Positions 1 through 13,000 of a stretch of DNA of 64,000 nt are shown in pieces. The stretch spans positions 1,722,349 to 1,786,348 of the forward strand of contig JAEHOE010000007.1 in the NCBI GenBank assembly GCA_016858145.1, given 5' to 3'. Position 1 is the stretch's first letter; each line of letters starts with the position of its first letter. This DNA comes from Edaphochlamys debaryana (Eukaryota; Chlorophyta; Chlorophyceae; Chlamydomonadales). A program made the position numbers and the translations under genes. A model generated the notes under the pieces. The model was given only the letters and a program-made list of their open reading frames with translations, ran no database searches and was not told the DNA's origin.

Positions 1-237
1 TCGCGGGAATGGACTACGGGAATGGACGCTTCCGTGGGAGGCTCGGGAAGCCGCGGCGTGGACCCGACGCGCCGAGGATGCCGTGCTGATGCTGCAGGGG
101 GGCTGCGCACGCCTGCGCCTGCAGGTAGTGACCTTCACCCCCGCGTTCCTTTCCCCATCGCCAAGCCATCCATGGTGCTCACGGCTGACAGCACTGCCTC
201 CGCTTGCTGTCTGGCGCCTGCCTGCCTGGCCAGAGTG

Positions 238-245
238 GTCATCCA
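238..245. repeat. 8-bp target-site duplication, left copy
   Basis: GTCATCCA lies immediately left of the transposon end and is repeated exactly at 973-980 immediately right of the other end. The perfect match indicates an insertion that has not decayed at its borders. Confidence 0.85.
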
Positions 246-972
246 CAGGGTTGCCAATACGTATTAGCTCCCGTATTAATACGAATACGTATTAATACGG
301 ATACGACATCTTTTTGCCGTATTGATACGGCATGCGGCCAGGGGACCAGCCGGGCAGCCGGGGGCCGAGGTTGGGGGGTGGGGGGTGGGGTACGTAGGTC
401 TTGGCACGGCCCGCATCAGAGGGCACCCGCTGCAACCAGGGCAACACTGCAACACTGCAACAAGTCACTTCTTGTCAACTCGCTTGACACAACAGTCCCG
501 ACTCCGCATTCTCCGCGACTCCGGATGGCCCGCGATGGCCCACATGGGTCGGAGGGCGTGCGCACACGCGCTTGTGAAGCCAGCAACGAACTTTTCTTTA
601 CAGTTTTTGCACTTTCAATGGCAGTTGGACCCATTTGCTTTTGCACGCGCTTCACACTTGGGTAAGGAAGTCGACCGAGCTCGGCAGCTTGTTGGCCATG
701 CATAGTCTACATTACCCTACGCTACGCCTGTGCATTGGGAGTGCTAATAGAAGTGCCACATCAGACTGGGTGCGCGTATAAAGCAGCCGCATGGGCTGCC
801 GTACGCTGCCGGACAGCACACACACAATACGCCGCAAATACGCCTCTCCGCCGTAATAATACGGCTGGGCGCGCCGTATTTTTGCCGTATCAAGCCGTAT
901 TAGCAAGTTGGGGGCCGTGTTACGTATTAATACGCGTACTGGCAGCGGGGGCTGCCGTATTGTGCAACCCTG
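246..972. mobile_element. Non-autonomous hAT-like DNA transposon (MITE-like)
   Basis: The element starts with CAGGGTTGCCAATACG and ends with CGTATTGTGCAACCCTG, so its ends are imperfect terminal inverted repeats (CAGGGTTGC followed by CAATACG). It is flanked on both sides by the same 8 bp, GTCATCCA, at 238-245 and 973-980. An 8-bp target duplication with CAGGG-type ends is typical of the hAT superfamily. The subterminal regions (about 255-335 and 825-965) are dense in CGTATT/AATACG words in both orientations, as expected for transposase-binding repeats. No ORF inside resembles a transposase, so it would have to be mobilised in trans. The superfamily is inferred from the ends and the duplication length; the ends and duplication are seen directly. 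Confidence 0.85.
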
Positions 973-980
973 GTCATCCA
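973..980. repeat. 8-bp target-site duplication, right copy
   Basis: GTCATCCA directly follows the right terminal inverted repeat and matches 238-245 exactly. Confidence 0.85.
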
Positions 981-1196
981 TGCTCTCGGTGGTCAACCAC
1001 CGTTTACCCGCCTTCGCACCAGTACTTGGCACTAGATCACTTAGCACAGTTAGCAGGCCGGCCGTTACGGGGCAACAGAATCAGCGCACTAGTGGCCTCC
1101 TCTCATAGCGGGTGCCAGGACTGCCAGCAGACCTGAGCGGCCGGGCCGAGGACTACGCAGCCGGTCGGCAATGCCGCTCTTCAAGTCTGCAACACC

Positions 1197-1201
1197 TTAC
1201 A
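1197..1201 (-). terminator. TGTAA polyadenylation word for the 1530-3511 gene
   Basis: TTACA on the plus strand reads TGTAA on the minus strand, about 330 bases downstream of the minus-strand stop at 1530. TGTAA is the usual polyadenylation signal in Chlamydomonas-type algae. The word is short, so chance occurrence is possible. Confidence 0.4.
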
Positions 1202-1529
1202 GACCCATCCTTTGCCCATCAGTTCATCAGCTCGCAGACTTGCCAATCCTGTGCACCCTTGCGGCGCTGCAATACCCAAGCCCGTCATCTATTTCACCGG
1301 CTGCCCTCGACCCCTCCAGCGGGATGCTGTGTCGCCACCATCAGCGCAGGAGGCCCTCTTTGTCCCCGGTCCCCTTCCGCCCGTCACACCACAGCCGGTG
1401 CAGCAGCTGCAGAGCTCCGCTCCAGTGATACTCCTTAGGCACTCGACCCCCATGCCCCAGCCCTTCAGCAGGGCCACCCGCAGCATCGCTAGCGACAGAC
1501 CGTGCCTCCGCCCGACACCCTCGGACCCT

Positions 1530-3511
1530 TCACGCGTCCCCACCCCCAAGCTTGCCTTTTATGTCCGCCAGCCGCTGCATCACGGCCGCCACGTCCCTCT
1601 CGATGTTGGACTGGTTTTCCCGGATCACACCAAACGACTGTGCCGCCTCAGCCGCACCCGCCGAGCCCGGCGGCGCCTGCGACCCCGCCCACTGGTTCAG
1701 GCTCACGATAGAGGGCGGCGCTCCACCGCCGCTGCTGCCCTGGCCCGCGCTGCCCGCACCCCCCATGGAGTCAAAGCGTGCGCCGCCCATGGAGCCGCCC
1801 CTGGGATCGGGTGCGTAGGAAAGCTGCATTGGGGCTCGCCCCGGTGACGTCGGGGCGGGGGAGGGCGGGATCTGGACGGGTGGCACCAAGAAGCCTGGGT
1901 TGTAGAGCCCGCCCGCAGAGGTGCGCGTGGGGGAGGCCGGCGCTGAGGCGCCGCCCTGTGAGGTGATGAGCCCGCCCCCGCTTGCCGAGCTGACACGGGG
2001 GCTGGGCGCCCCGCCGAAGGACACCGTCGGTCCCGGCGGGGAGGTGTGCTGCGCGGTGGGGCTGAACCCATTCCACTCTTGGCGGCCTGGGCCCCCTTGC
2101 ATGGATGGCCGCGGTGAGGCCGTGGCCCCACCAGTAGGGACCTCGCCCTCCAGCTCGCCTGTGGAATTGTAATGAGGGCCCAAACGAAGAAAGCCAGTCC
2201 TGAGCGTATACCTTTTGGAGCAGAAGGGTAGTGCGCTGCGACTTGCATGGCTTCCATGCATCTCTCATCTTATGCTCCTCACAAGGCTGCAGCCCCACCC
2301 ACCTGGCGTGTGTACCAAGAAGCGGACTACCTGCTTGCGCAGCGCCTCGCCTGAGCAAGGGACACCCGAAAGCACTTTCAATCCGCTTGCCCGCATGCAC
2401 AACTGCCTGTAACTGTGCGGGTCGTCCTTTCCCAACGAAAGGCCCGCAAGAGAGGAAAGCAACGCCCACGCCCCTGTCTCAGCGCTCACGTGCTTTCATG
2501 GCCCTCCATGTCCGGAGAAACGCTGCCGTGGGCTCCTCCGACGCCTGGCCGCCCTTGCCTCGCACGATGCGGTTCAGCTTACGCGCGTACTGAACGGTGC
2601 GGCCCTCCCGCTTGCGAGGGCTTCCGAAGAGCCCGCCTCCGCCCCCGAGGCCCTCGGAGCTGGACGCTTCTGAGCCCGAGCCGTCGTCCTCAGAGCCGCT
2701 GTTGCTGGAAGAAGCGAGGCGAGCTGCCAGGTTCTGTCGCGGTCTTCGCGGCCGGGTGAGTGCTTCCGTGGCCGCCAGAGCTGCTGCAGCAGAGCTGGAG
2801 CACTCCGCGTCTGCTTGTGCCAGCGCCCGCATTGCCCGCCCGCGCCCCACCGACGGCAGCCCCGGCGGGGACGCCGTCCAAGGTCGACGTGAGGAGTCAG
2901 CTTTCAACGTAGTGTCGGAGGCGAGCGTGACCGCTGGAGGGGTCGAGAACTGGGCCGGAAGGAGACCAAGGTTGGCCTGCGGGAACGGTACACAGGGACG
3001 ACGCCTTAGGGGCACCACCTCGGGGCACCACCCCGTGCCACTTTGGCGCCCGCCTGTGCCCTCCGTCTCCTCCCTCCTGCAGGCCCTCGAAGCGTGCACC
3101 CACAACCTAAACCCTCCCTCCGGCGCACCGCGTGCTGCAGATAGCGCTCTCGCAATTGCGAGTTTGGGCTCCCATCATCGCCGCTGAGCTGTCTCGCCGC
3201 CCGTCGCGCCTCCTCCACGGCCCGCTCTTGGGCAGCCAGCAAGTCATAGAAGTCCGAGGCCGTCAGCTACGGTGCAGCATACGCACGGCACAAGACAGCG
3301 GTCAGCGCAAGCCCCACATGCGCCGCGACCGACGCGACAGAGCGGAGCAAAGATGGACACTCGCGCTCGCTTGAACCAGCATATGAGTCGTGCGCCTTAC
3401 CATTCTGCAGTTTGAGGTATCGTCGTCCTCGCTGGTCGCAGTCCTTTGACCAGGGTCGCCCGTCAGCGGCCCGCGCACAATCGCATTGTTGAACAATGTG
3501 CAGACAAACAA
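1530..3511 (-). CDS. Unrecognised low-complexity protein, multi-exon, start unresolved
   Basis: I do not recognise this gene. Four minus-strand blocks are supported. Block 3401 to about 3511 ends at a GTAAGG donor. Block 3266 to about 3041 encodes a charged helical stretch (DFYDLLAAQERAVEEARRAA). Block 2490-2976 encodes a serine/acidic run (SSSNSGSEDDGSGSEASSS), then a basic patch around YARKLNRIVRGKGG. Block 1530-2158 is a Ser/Gly/Pro-rich tail ending in a short helix (VMQRLADIKGKLGGGDA). The 2490-2976 and 1530-2158 blocks join in phase (AAAGCAC/GTGAGC to CAG/GCGAG). The donor that closes the second block is unclear; AAA/GTGGCA near 3041 would keep phase but leaves a very short intron. No ATG was found for the first block, which opens with TTG. 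A disordered nuclear or cytoskeletal protein is possible, but nothing specific supports either. Confidence 0.5.
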
Positions 3512-4058
3512 GCTTTGAGTGTGTTGAGCGGGTAGGGAGCGCAGGCAGTGCTAGACGTGTGGAATGCCAGTTTGGCTGTCAACTTTGCTGCGGCGAGCCT
3601 GTTCACGGTATGCAAAGAGGATTATGGTGCAAGAGCACACAGTGGAATGAGTGATGACTACTTGGCCTTCAGCACACCTGTACGGCCATACACGCAGTTC
3701 TCAGGGACGCCAGAGGAGCCCCTTAACCTGTGTGCGTGCGCTTCGACTGTGACCTTTGCACGGGGGTGCAACTGCAGCGAAAGCTCGTGCTGTGGGAAAG
3801 GAAGGGAGGAAGGAGGGGAGTGAATGAGGGAGCGGGAGGGGGCTGCAAGGCGGGTATTTCCGGCACACGTCGTGCACACGGCGCGGTTCCGCGCGCCCCA
3901 GCACGCGAGGACGCGTGCATGCGCTATTCCCGAACTTTAACAAGCTTGAAGAGACCGTAACGAAACAATGGCAGCCCCTTTGTAGCTCCTCGCGGGCCGA
4001 AGGTCTTATAAGAGTGCAGCGCGGACTAGGGTGAGCCCGCTCGGGCTCTCCGCCCAAG
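3512..4058. other. Divergent intergenic region
   Basis: This interval separates the minus-strand 1530-3511 gene from the plus-strand armadillo gene and probably holds both promoters. No ORF in it looks coding. A GGAAGGGAGGAAGGAGGGGA purine run lies near 3800-3820. Confidence 0.4.
4006..4012 (+). promoter_or_regulatory. TATA-box-like element upstream of the armadillo gene
   Basis: TTATAAG occurs in an otherwise GC-rich leader, 47 bases before the ATG at 4059. The position would give a very short 5' untranslated region, which is plausible but not proven from sequence alone. Confidence 0.4.
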
Positions 4059-7000
4059 ATGGACGGAAACTTTGTGGCGGACGTGCGGCTGGACGACTCG
4101 GATGAGGTGCGCTCCGGGAAATGGGCAGAGCGTTGCCCTCGGTTCAGCGGTCTGGGGGCTCTGTTCGACCCCCTTGCCTTGCTTCTGACGCGCAGGTCCT
4201 CCAACTGCCTATCGTTAAGAGTAAAGTAAAGAAGCTACTGCAGGGCGCTGTGAAGAAAATTGCGCTGCTCGGCGCGCCGGTTATCCCTTCGAGCGACGAC
4301 TCCCTAGAACAGTTCCTTCAGGCCGCAGGGCGATTCTTTGGAAAGGACCCGGCGAAATGGGATCAAGTCGGTGAGCAGGGCATGGCCCATGCGCAGCGCA
4401 GCTCTGCTGGCCCTGTGCCGCTGTGAGCTTCTTGCGGAGACAGCAATGAGGGATCACAGGGACAGTCTCTGCCCAGTCGGCCGGCCCGTAGGGGGCAGAG
4501 GGACGCGCCCAAGTGCCTCTGGGGGGGCCCGCTGCCCTTGGGAGGCCCCTGTGGGAGGGGGTTTGTGGGGGCCCCAACCTTCGGCATGCGGGCTGGAGTC
4601 GATGGGACTTGGCATCCACCTCACGCACGCACGCACTTAACAACGCTAACGCAGGCGACACAAAGGTGGACGTGGTGGAGGAGGCGGGCAAGCGCACCAC
4701 CAAGCTGACCGGTGTGTTCACGGGCACGGAGCTGGCGCTCCTGGTTGAGAACCCGTACTACGATGAGCGGCTCCCAGCTCGGGAGGATAAGCCGGAGCTC
4801 AATTTCAGTCAGAAGCGGACGCCTATCCGCACTGACGATGAGTGGCAGGAGGTGCGCTGGGCCTGGCTGGGGGGCGCTGGGTGGGCCGCTTGCGCATGGC
4901 GGCGTGGCGTGAACCCGCGGGACCAGCTAGGAAGGGTGCGCTTAGAGAAGCAGCACGGACCGTGAGATATGCTGTTGCTCAACATGCCTAATCACAAGTT
5001 CCCACTGCCCATCTGCCCCCTTTCCCTTGCCCTCAGCTCATCGTGGAGCAGCCCTGGACGCCCAGCAAGCGGCGGCAGCTGCTCACGGCGTACCTGCACG
5101 CCAAGGTGAGCCACCACGGGGATTTCCGCTACCTTATCACCGCCCCTCACTGGGCACGCAATGGCTAGCCGGGCCAAGCGACCTCCCTTGCACGGACCCA
5201 GCGGCCCATGCTCACTCCGCTGCCTGTTCCTTCTGCCGCTGCCCAGGTGGAGGCGGAGGACCCGGTCCTGGCGACGGAGGGCGCGCACGGCTTCTGGGAG
5301 CTGGCCATCAACAAGGAGCACCACGCGGACATCCGCCTAGACCGCCTAGCGGCGCTGCTGAACAAGCTCTCGGCGCCCAACGTGGAGGTGGCCACCACGA
5401 CCGCCGCGGCCGTGTGGGCGCTGGCCACCACGGGCCTCAGCCGGCGCTCCATGGCGGACCTGGACATCGTGTCCCTCATCCTCGGCAACATCAAGCGCTC
5501 GTTTAAGATGCCCGTGATCCTGGAGGACGGCACCTCACCCGCCGCCGCGGCGTCCGCGGACGACGGCAGCAGCACGCGCCGCCCCGCGGACGCCGTGCCC
5601 GAGGCGCACCGCAACCGCTACCAGTCCTTCCTGCTGGGCGCGCTGAGCGTGCTGCTCATTGATCGCAACTGCCGGCGCGCGTACCTGCAGCAGGAGCCGG
5701 AGTTCGGGACGCTGTTCACGCTGGCGAAGAACTTGGAGGGCTACGCGGCCGAGGCGGCGGCGGCGCGCCGCGAGACGGCGGCCAAGCTGCTGACCACCAT
5801 GGTGCAGCGCGACGCGGACGCGCGGCGCAGCCTCATCGCCAGCGGGGCGCTGAGGAGCGTCATCTCGCTGCTCAACCCCAAGGTGAGCGGAGCTCAGCTG
5901 CGGGGCTCAGGGGCTGTGAAAGGCGGCCCGAGCTGAAGCTGGGGGGTCCTGGGAGTCGAGCTCTCGGAGTCTTGGGCAACGAGTGGCCTGGGCTAAGAGG
6001 GCCGCAGCGGGCTTGACCTGTTGATGCAAATCAACGGCTGAGTTGGCGAGAGCGGGGCTGGCTGGGCTCCTGTTGATATCGGCCCTGCTGCTTCATCCGT
6101 GATGCTGCTGCACAGGGTCCCGGCGAGAACATGATCCAGTTCTGCGCCGCCTCGCTGCTGGCCACGCTGGTGCTGGACGATGACGCCATGGAGCTCATCC
6201 GCGACCGGGGCGAGGCGCCGCTCATGTTCGAGGCGTGCATCGTGCTGCTGCAGAGCACGCTGGGCAAGCTCAAGCGCGAGGTGGCGCGCTTCTACGGCCA
6301 GCTGTCCGAGTGGGTGCGGGGCGGGGGCGAGGGCGGAGGGATTAGGCGACGACAAAGGGAGAAAGCTAAGGCGGACGGGGACGGAAAAGCGCTTGTTGGG
6401 ATGGGGGTTGGCGGGTGAATGCCAGCAGAGGCGGCCAGAGGGCAGCAGCGCTGACCGGTGCGCTGCCTTGCTGTGGCTGCAGGGAGGACGCGGCTGTTTC
6501 ACCGCCGCTGGATGTGGAGCTGGGCGTGCGGCTGGCGGAGGCTGCCTCTCAGGCCATGTGGGGCTCTGCGCACTACTGCGTCATGATGGACCCCATCCAG
6601 GTCAAGATGGACCACATCGCGCAGCTGGGTGAGCAGCCGGCCTGCGGGCACACGGGTTCAAGGGCCAAGCCAGGGCGAGGCGGTTGAGGTCAAGCAGCTC
6701 GGGGCTACTCCTCCCGACTCCTGGCCAACATGTACCGTACCGGTATGCCCTCCTCGACTCCGCAGGCGTCATGGGCACGGACTGCTACAACACGGTGGCG
6801 CTGCCGCTGTCCCGCGTGGCGCACTGCATCACGGCCTCGCTGGCCACGCTGGCGGCCAACCCGGACGCGGCCATGCTCATCATGACCTCGCCCGACGACG
6901 TGTCGCTCTCCTTCCTCATGAACATGCTGGACTGCGTGGAGACGGAGAACTTCGAGCAGGCGGGGCACGTCAAGGCCTCGGCGTGCGCGGGCGTGGCATT

Positions 7001-10000
7001 CCTGGCCTGCCACCCCATCGGCGCCGAGGGCGACGAGTGCATGTTCGGGCCCTACCGCGCCAAGCTGCTGGGCCTGGGCGCGTTCGGGGCGCTGCTGCGG
7101 GCGGCGCTGAGCAGCGTCATGGACTCGGACTGCGACCGCATCATCCAGCAGGTGGGGCAAGCGGGCGCCTTGTGCTGCTGCTGCTGCCTTCACCGGGGTC
7201 TTGGCAGGCTCTGGGAGCAGGGCAGGGCTGCCGTAGGAAGGCGGACCGGTTGATGGGATTTACGGCCCCCCTGCTGTGGTTGCTCGCTGATGCTGTACTC
7301 ACGTCTCGCCTGCCCCTCCCCCCCGGTTCGTGTTCCTAGGCTGCCGCCATCGGCCTCATGTACCTGTCCACCATGGCGGGGGCGGTGGACCCCGCCGAGC
7401 TGGCCATGTACGCGGCGCTGCTGACGGACAGCGACAACTCGGAGATGATCGAGTTCCTGATGGCCGGCATGTGGATCCTGCTGCGCAACGGCAACAACCG
7501 CAAGGTGCTGGGCACCAGCTTCAACCCCTCGCCCGCCAACGCCCTGGCCAAGAACATGATCAACAAGCTAAACGACGCCATCACGCTCCACGAAATCAAC
7601 GACGAGGTGACCGCCAAGATGTCCAAGCTGCGCAACGTGACGGAGAACGCGCCGCAGGCCAGCGAGGAGGGCGGCGCGGAGGTGGAAGGCGAGCGGTCGG
7701 CGGCGTCCGGCGCGACGCCAGCGGGCGCGGGCGACCAGGGCGGGGACATGGGGCGGGATGCGGGGCTGGAGGAGGACGGCGCCGCAGCGGCCATGGAGGA
7801 CACAGAGGCCCTGGACCAGGAGGCAGCGGCGGGGGAGCCCTCGGGGGCAGAGGAGGCCGCCCAGGCGGAGCCGGGGGCAGAGCAGCCGCCGGCGGAGGGC
7901 GAGGCGGCGGCAGCGGAGGGGCAGCCGGGCGGCGAGGGCACGGGGCCGTCCGAGGGCGCTGCCCAGCCAGGGACGGGCTCGGTACGGCAGTCGGTGTCCG
8001 GGGCTCCGGGCTCGGTACGACAGTCCGCCTCTGGCGCTCCGGCGGCCGAGGGTGACGCTGCCGCTCCGGCCGGCGAGGAAGCTCCTGCTGCCGACGCTGC
8101 GGACGCACCAGCGGATGCGGAGGCCCCTGCCTCCCCCTCCAGGGAACCAGCTGCCGCCCCGGAGGAGGCCAGCGCAGCGGCGGCGGCCGCAGGCGCTCCG
8201 CCTGCCTCGGCTGGAGGCGCTGGCGCCCGTCCCTCCGCTCCCAGCACTGCGCAGGGCGGCGCCCGGGGCGGCGGGGGCGAGGGGGGCGTGGAGCCCGTCG
8301 CGGGTGGGGTTGGGGACACGAGCGAGGGCTTCTTCGAGAACCAGGACAAGCCCTTCCCCAGCGTCATGCTCATGAAGCGGGCAGAGTCGCACGACAAGCT
8401 GAAGAAGAAGGCGGAGGCCATGAAGGGCCGCATGAAGCAGGTGGGGCCCAGGGGGGGTCTGCCCTTAGCACGGATGGTGGCGGGGTGCAGGCCCACGCCG
8501 CTCTCCTCCTGGACCACTCTTCTGTACCCCTCCTGCGCTGCTTTCACTCCTCTCTCGTCCTCTCAATCCTCTCCTTCCTATCTCTCCCTCCCTCCCTCCC
8601 TCCTTCCCCACATCAGCTGGAGAAGCGCTTCGACAAGCAGCTCAAGGACAACTGGGGCCTGGAGACACTGGTGTCGGTTGGCGAGTCCTGGCTGCCAGCC
8701 ATGCTGGAGCAGGACGACGTGGGCGAGGCCACTGACGTGCCGGTGCTCAAGCTGTTTGAGTTCCTGGTCGCCTCCATCTGCATGTTCATGGTGGACGACG
8801 ACGGGGTGGCGGAGCGGCGCGAGCTGGACGTGTTCCGCCTCTCCGCGCCCGATGGAACCAAGAAGTGCGTGGGGTTTCGTCGTTGGCCGGGCTCTTCGGG
8901 CACCGGGGCTTCACCGTGCGTGCAGCAGCGCAGCGTGGGATTGGGGCTGCTTGCTCCGCCTGAACTCCTTATACCTGGGTACGTAGCTCAAGCTACCGAG
9001 CCTCAACTTCGGTACCCTTCCTCCCTCGGCCCCGCAGCAAGACGTGGTGGACGGTTGACGCTCGCGCGCCCGAGGCGGACGGCACCGTGGACTCGGACAC
9101 GGAGCGCGCGCTGCGCATCCTGCTGCAGATCCTGGGCATGCACCTGTCGGCGGCCTGGAAGTCCATGCAGCTGGGCGTGCTGACGCTGTGGAACGCGTGC
9201 TGCCGCCACCCCAACATGGAGCGGCACGTGGTGGAGCGCGGCGTGGCCATGAAGCTGCTCATGGTGGTCAACAACCCCATGTGGCCGCCGTCGCTGCGCG
9301 AGATCTCGGCCGGCTGCCTGGAGTTCTTCCAGGAGCGCTGGACCAACCTGGCCACGTTTGGCAACGGCGCGAACCTGATGCCGCAGGGCCTGCCGGCAGA
9401 GGTGTCCGGCCTGGCGCCCGGCGCGGCGCCCACCGACGGCGTGGTGCCGTACATGGCGGCGATGGTGGGCCTGGTCAACACGCAGGTGCCGCTGATGGAG
9501 TACCGCGGCTGCCACGGCCTGGCCCGGATGACCTACACCGCGCCCTACGCCTGCCCCGACGCCAAGTCCTTCTTGCGTGAGGCCAAGGCCGTTGCTGCGG
9601 CCATCGGTGGCGTGGAGGCGCTGGTCTCGCTCATGAAGCGCCTCAACCGGCGCTACCAGGATCTGGGCGGAATTGCGGTGGTGGCGGCGGGGCTGCGGTC
9701 GACGGGCGGGATGCCGGTCGGCTCGGGCGCCGCCGCGGCGGCGGCTGGCGGCGCGGGCGGCATGGGCAACACGGGGGGCGGCCGCACCGGCGGCCAGTCG
9801 CCCAGCCCTGACGGCGAGAACCCAGCGGCCTTCGAGCGTGACATGCACAACATTGAGGCCGTTCAGGACATCTACTTCGTAGCTATGGCAGCGATGCTCA
9901 ACCTGTCGGTGCTCCGCGCCAACCAGGTCCCGCTCGCCAAGCGTGGGCTGCTGGTCCTGCTCGGCACCAACACGGTCTTCTTCAACCGCGTGGTGGCGCT

Positions 10001-13000
10001 GCGGGCGCAGCTCAACGCCACGCGCCCCGGCGCGCCCGGCGCCTCGTCCGGCGCCGACGCGCTCGCGCGCGAGGAGCAGCTGCTCAACCTCTGCTCCGCC
10101 ATCCTGCAGAACATCGCGCAGCACCCGCAGAACCGCACGCGGCTGTACAAGGCCGAGCTCAAGGGCAGTGTGGCCCTGGACAAGGTCATCGAGGCCGCCA
10201 TGGACGTGGACGAGGAGACGCGCACCGCCGCTTCCTTCCTGCCCAGCATCCCCAGCCACCGGTCCGTGTCGCCGCGCTCGGCCTCTCCCTCGCCGCAGCC
10301 CAGCACCATGACAATGGGCACCAAGGGCGGCAAGGCGTCCAGCCTGGGGCCCAACCCCAGCGTGGGGCGGCTCAGCGGCACCGCCAGCCCTACCAAGGGC
10401 GCGGGAGGCCGCGTGCCGCAGGGCGCCAAGATGACGCAGAACGGCCAGGTGGGAAGGGGGCTCTGCCGCATGCAATGTCAAATTGGCTTACTCTTTCTGA
10501 CTCTAGCCTTGTAGCCTTTCCAGCGTAGCTGTGTTGCTGAGCTTTGATTCCTACCGCCCCGCCCCTCTCTTCGCCAGGTCATCAACAACGGCGTTGACAC
10601 GCAGCTGGCGGGAGTGGTGCGGCCCAAGGTGGTGTTCCCGCCCATCTGCGAGCGCAACCCCGACGGCAGCCCCATGCGCTTCGGCGGCAACGCCACACTC
10701 ACGCGCATCGGCTCCAACCACAGCGCGCGCAGCATGTCCCAGGTGGGGCTGGACGCACTGCTGTTACCGTGCTGTCACCGCGCTCAACGCACTCCTGCTC
10801 ACCTGCTAGTCACCTCAGCCCAGTTGCCTAAACGTGCCGGCTGTTGAATCGTGTCGGGAACCCCCGTCGCAACGCAGGACGAGGGCCACGGCGTGCACAT
10901 GGAGTTCAGCGACATGGGCAACACGGGCATGAGCCACGAGGCGCTCACGGACTCGCGCTACCGCTTCCTCACCTGGATCGACAACACCTTCCACGACCTA
11001 GACGTGAGGCCGGGCTGCGGCTTGGGCTTGGAGGGCTTCGAGCAGCGAGCCACAAGGAGGATACCTGTACCGTGTACGGGCCCCAGGGTCTCGTCAGCTT
11101 CAGCGGGGTGCAACTGGGTTCCCTTAAAACGTCAAGCCTAAGCTCTGCCGGTTTCCCCCCCCCGCCTCTCTTCCTCCAGGCGGGCGCCACCGTGCCCTTC
11201 TCCAAGAAGGGCAACGGCAACGCCAGCGGCGACGACCGCACCATCACCTCAGCGGCGCGGACGCACCGCAAGCAGCTGTGGGACGAGAAGGGCGACTGGC
11301 TGCCCAACGAGCCCGAGTCCTTCAAGGCCCTCAACAAGCTGCTCGCGCGGCCGCTCAGCCACCTTTGGCAGGAGATGCCGGAGCACCGGGCGCGCCAGGG
11401 CAAGCAGCGGTGGGAGCCCACGGTCTCCGAGTACCGAGAGCTTGCCTCCGACAAGCCGCTCACGCGGCCTGCCGCCAAGCTGCTGTCCACGCTGCCGCCA
11501 AAGGACCAGGAGGAGCTCCTCCTGGCAGCCACCAAGTTCGTGGGGCTAACGCCAGAGAGCGACGACGAGGAGGAGGAGTCGACGTCCGGCGGCACGCCCG
11601 GGTTTATGGACGAGGACCTGGGCTTCGGCGCCGGCCCGAGCGGGTCAGGCGCGGGGCCAAGCGGGGCCGCAGCAGGCGGCGGCGGCGCAGGGGCGGCGGG
11701 GGGCAAGAAGGGGCAAGCGGGAGGCAAGACGTCACCGCTGCCACCGCCGCCGCCCGGCGACATGAAGGCGATCCTCGCAGGGGAGTTCTCCGCGGACATC
11801 GGGAAACCCACTGTCTCGACGGTCTCCTGGACCGACGGCCCGCCCAACCGGCCCTCCACGCGAGAGCGTGAGAACGGCCGCGTGGGCCTCACGGTGCTGC
11901 AGGCGCCGCCGGACGTGCTGGCCGCAACGGCTGCGCGCAGGGCGGCGGAGGAGGCGGCGGCCATTGACTCCCGCTTCGGGGCCATGGGCATGGACATTGG
12001 GAACATGGACGGCGAGGGCGGCACCGCGCCCGGGTCCGAAGGCCAGCCGGCAGCACGCAAGCCCGTGCCGCTCAAGGTAGGCACCTGGGAGGGACTGCGA
12101 ACTGCAGCTAGAGTCTCAAGGGGGCCTGAACGGGGCACAGACACAATCATGACAGCCCTGCCCCGTTGCAATGGGCACCGGTTGGACTGGAGTCAGAAGG
12201 CTACTGGTGTCAGCTGACCAAACCCCTTCGCGCCGCTTGCCCCCGCCCGCAGGTGTGCATCGGCCCCAAGCGGCCCCGGCAGGTGATCACGTTCGAGGAC
12301 CGCATCATCGTGGACACGGACAACTCCCGGCCGCTGCTCACCATGTTCGAGCACGTGGAGGGCTCCAAGGTGAGCGCCTCCCTCAATCTCCCCGGCTCCA
12401 CACTCATCACCTCGCCAGCCTTAGGAACCGTGTGGGCATGACCGTACGCTTAGCCGTCTCCTGACCCGGCCGCCTCCCGCCTTTCCCCCGCAGGTCTCGG
12501 AGGGCCTGTTTCCCTCGTACGTGCTGCCCAACGGCAAGCGCGCCCACATGTACTACAGCGGCGGCGCGCTGCTGGACGAGGTCAGCGTGGAGGCGGTCAT
12601 CCCGCCGCCACGCCCCTCCACGGTGCCGCAGGCGCTGCAGCAGACCATGCCGCTCGCAAACGTGCTCAACCTCATCGCCAAGCCGCCGGGGAGGTAAGCC
12701 AAAAGCAGGCAGTTTTGTAAAAAGGGTCGGGCCTAGAAACAGCTCCGCGCACGCCTTGTCTGGAGCGGTCTTGGAATACTTGCGCTGACTACTTTCCTTC
12801 CCTCTCTCTTTCCCGCAGCGCCCCGCCCTTCATCCCCTACAAGCCCGTGCCTCGGCTGGTGCCGCTGCCCACCATGCACACGCTCACCGTCAAGCGGCCC
12901 GACCAGGTTTCCGAGGAGGTATTCGGCGACCTGCGCGAGGACAACCTGCAGCTCGTCATCCAGGCCAAGAAGATCATCAAGACCCAGGTGGGGGCAGGGC

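Noticed and set aside
22..245. Short ORFs at the left edge
   Set aside because: They lack coding character and overlap in several frames; no feature could be supported left of the transposon.
7336..8547. 403-residue minus-strand ORF
   Set aside because: It mirrors the Ala/Glu-rich exon at 7340-8440; Ser/Ala/Pro runs are the reverse reading of Glu/Ala codons.
9003..10481. 492-residue minus-strand ORF opposite the armadillo gene
   Set aside because: It is the antisense shadow of the 1411-nt exon at 9038-10448. Its composition is Arg/His/Ala-rich and lacks structure, as expected for antisense of GC3-rich coding sequence.
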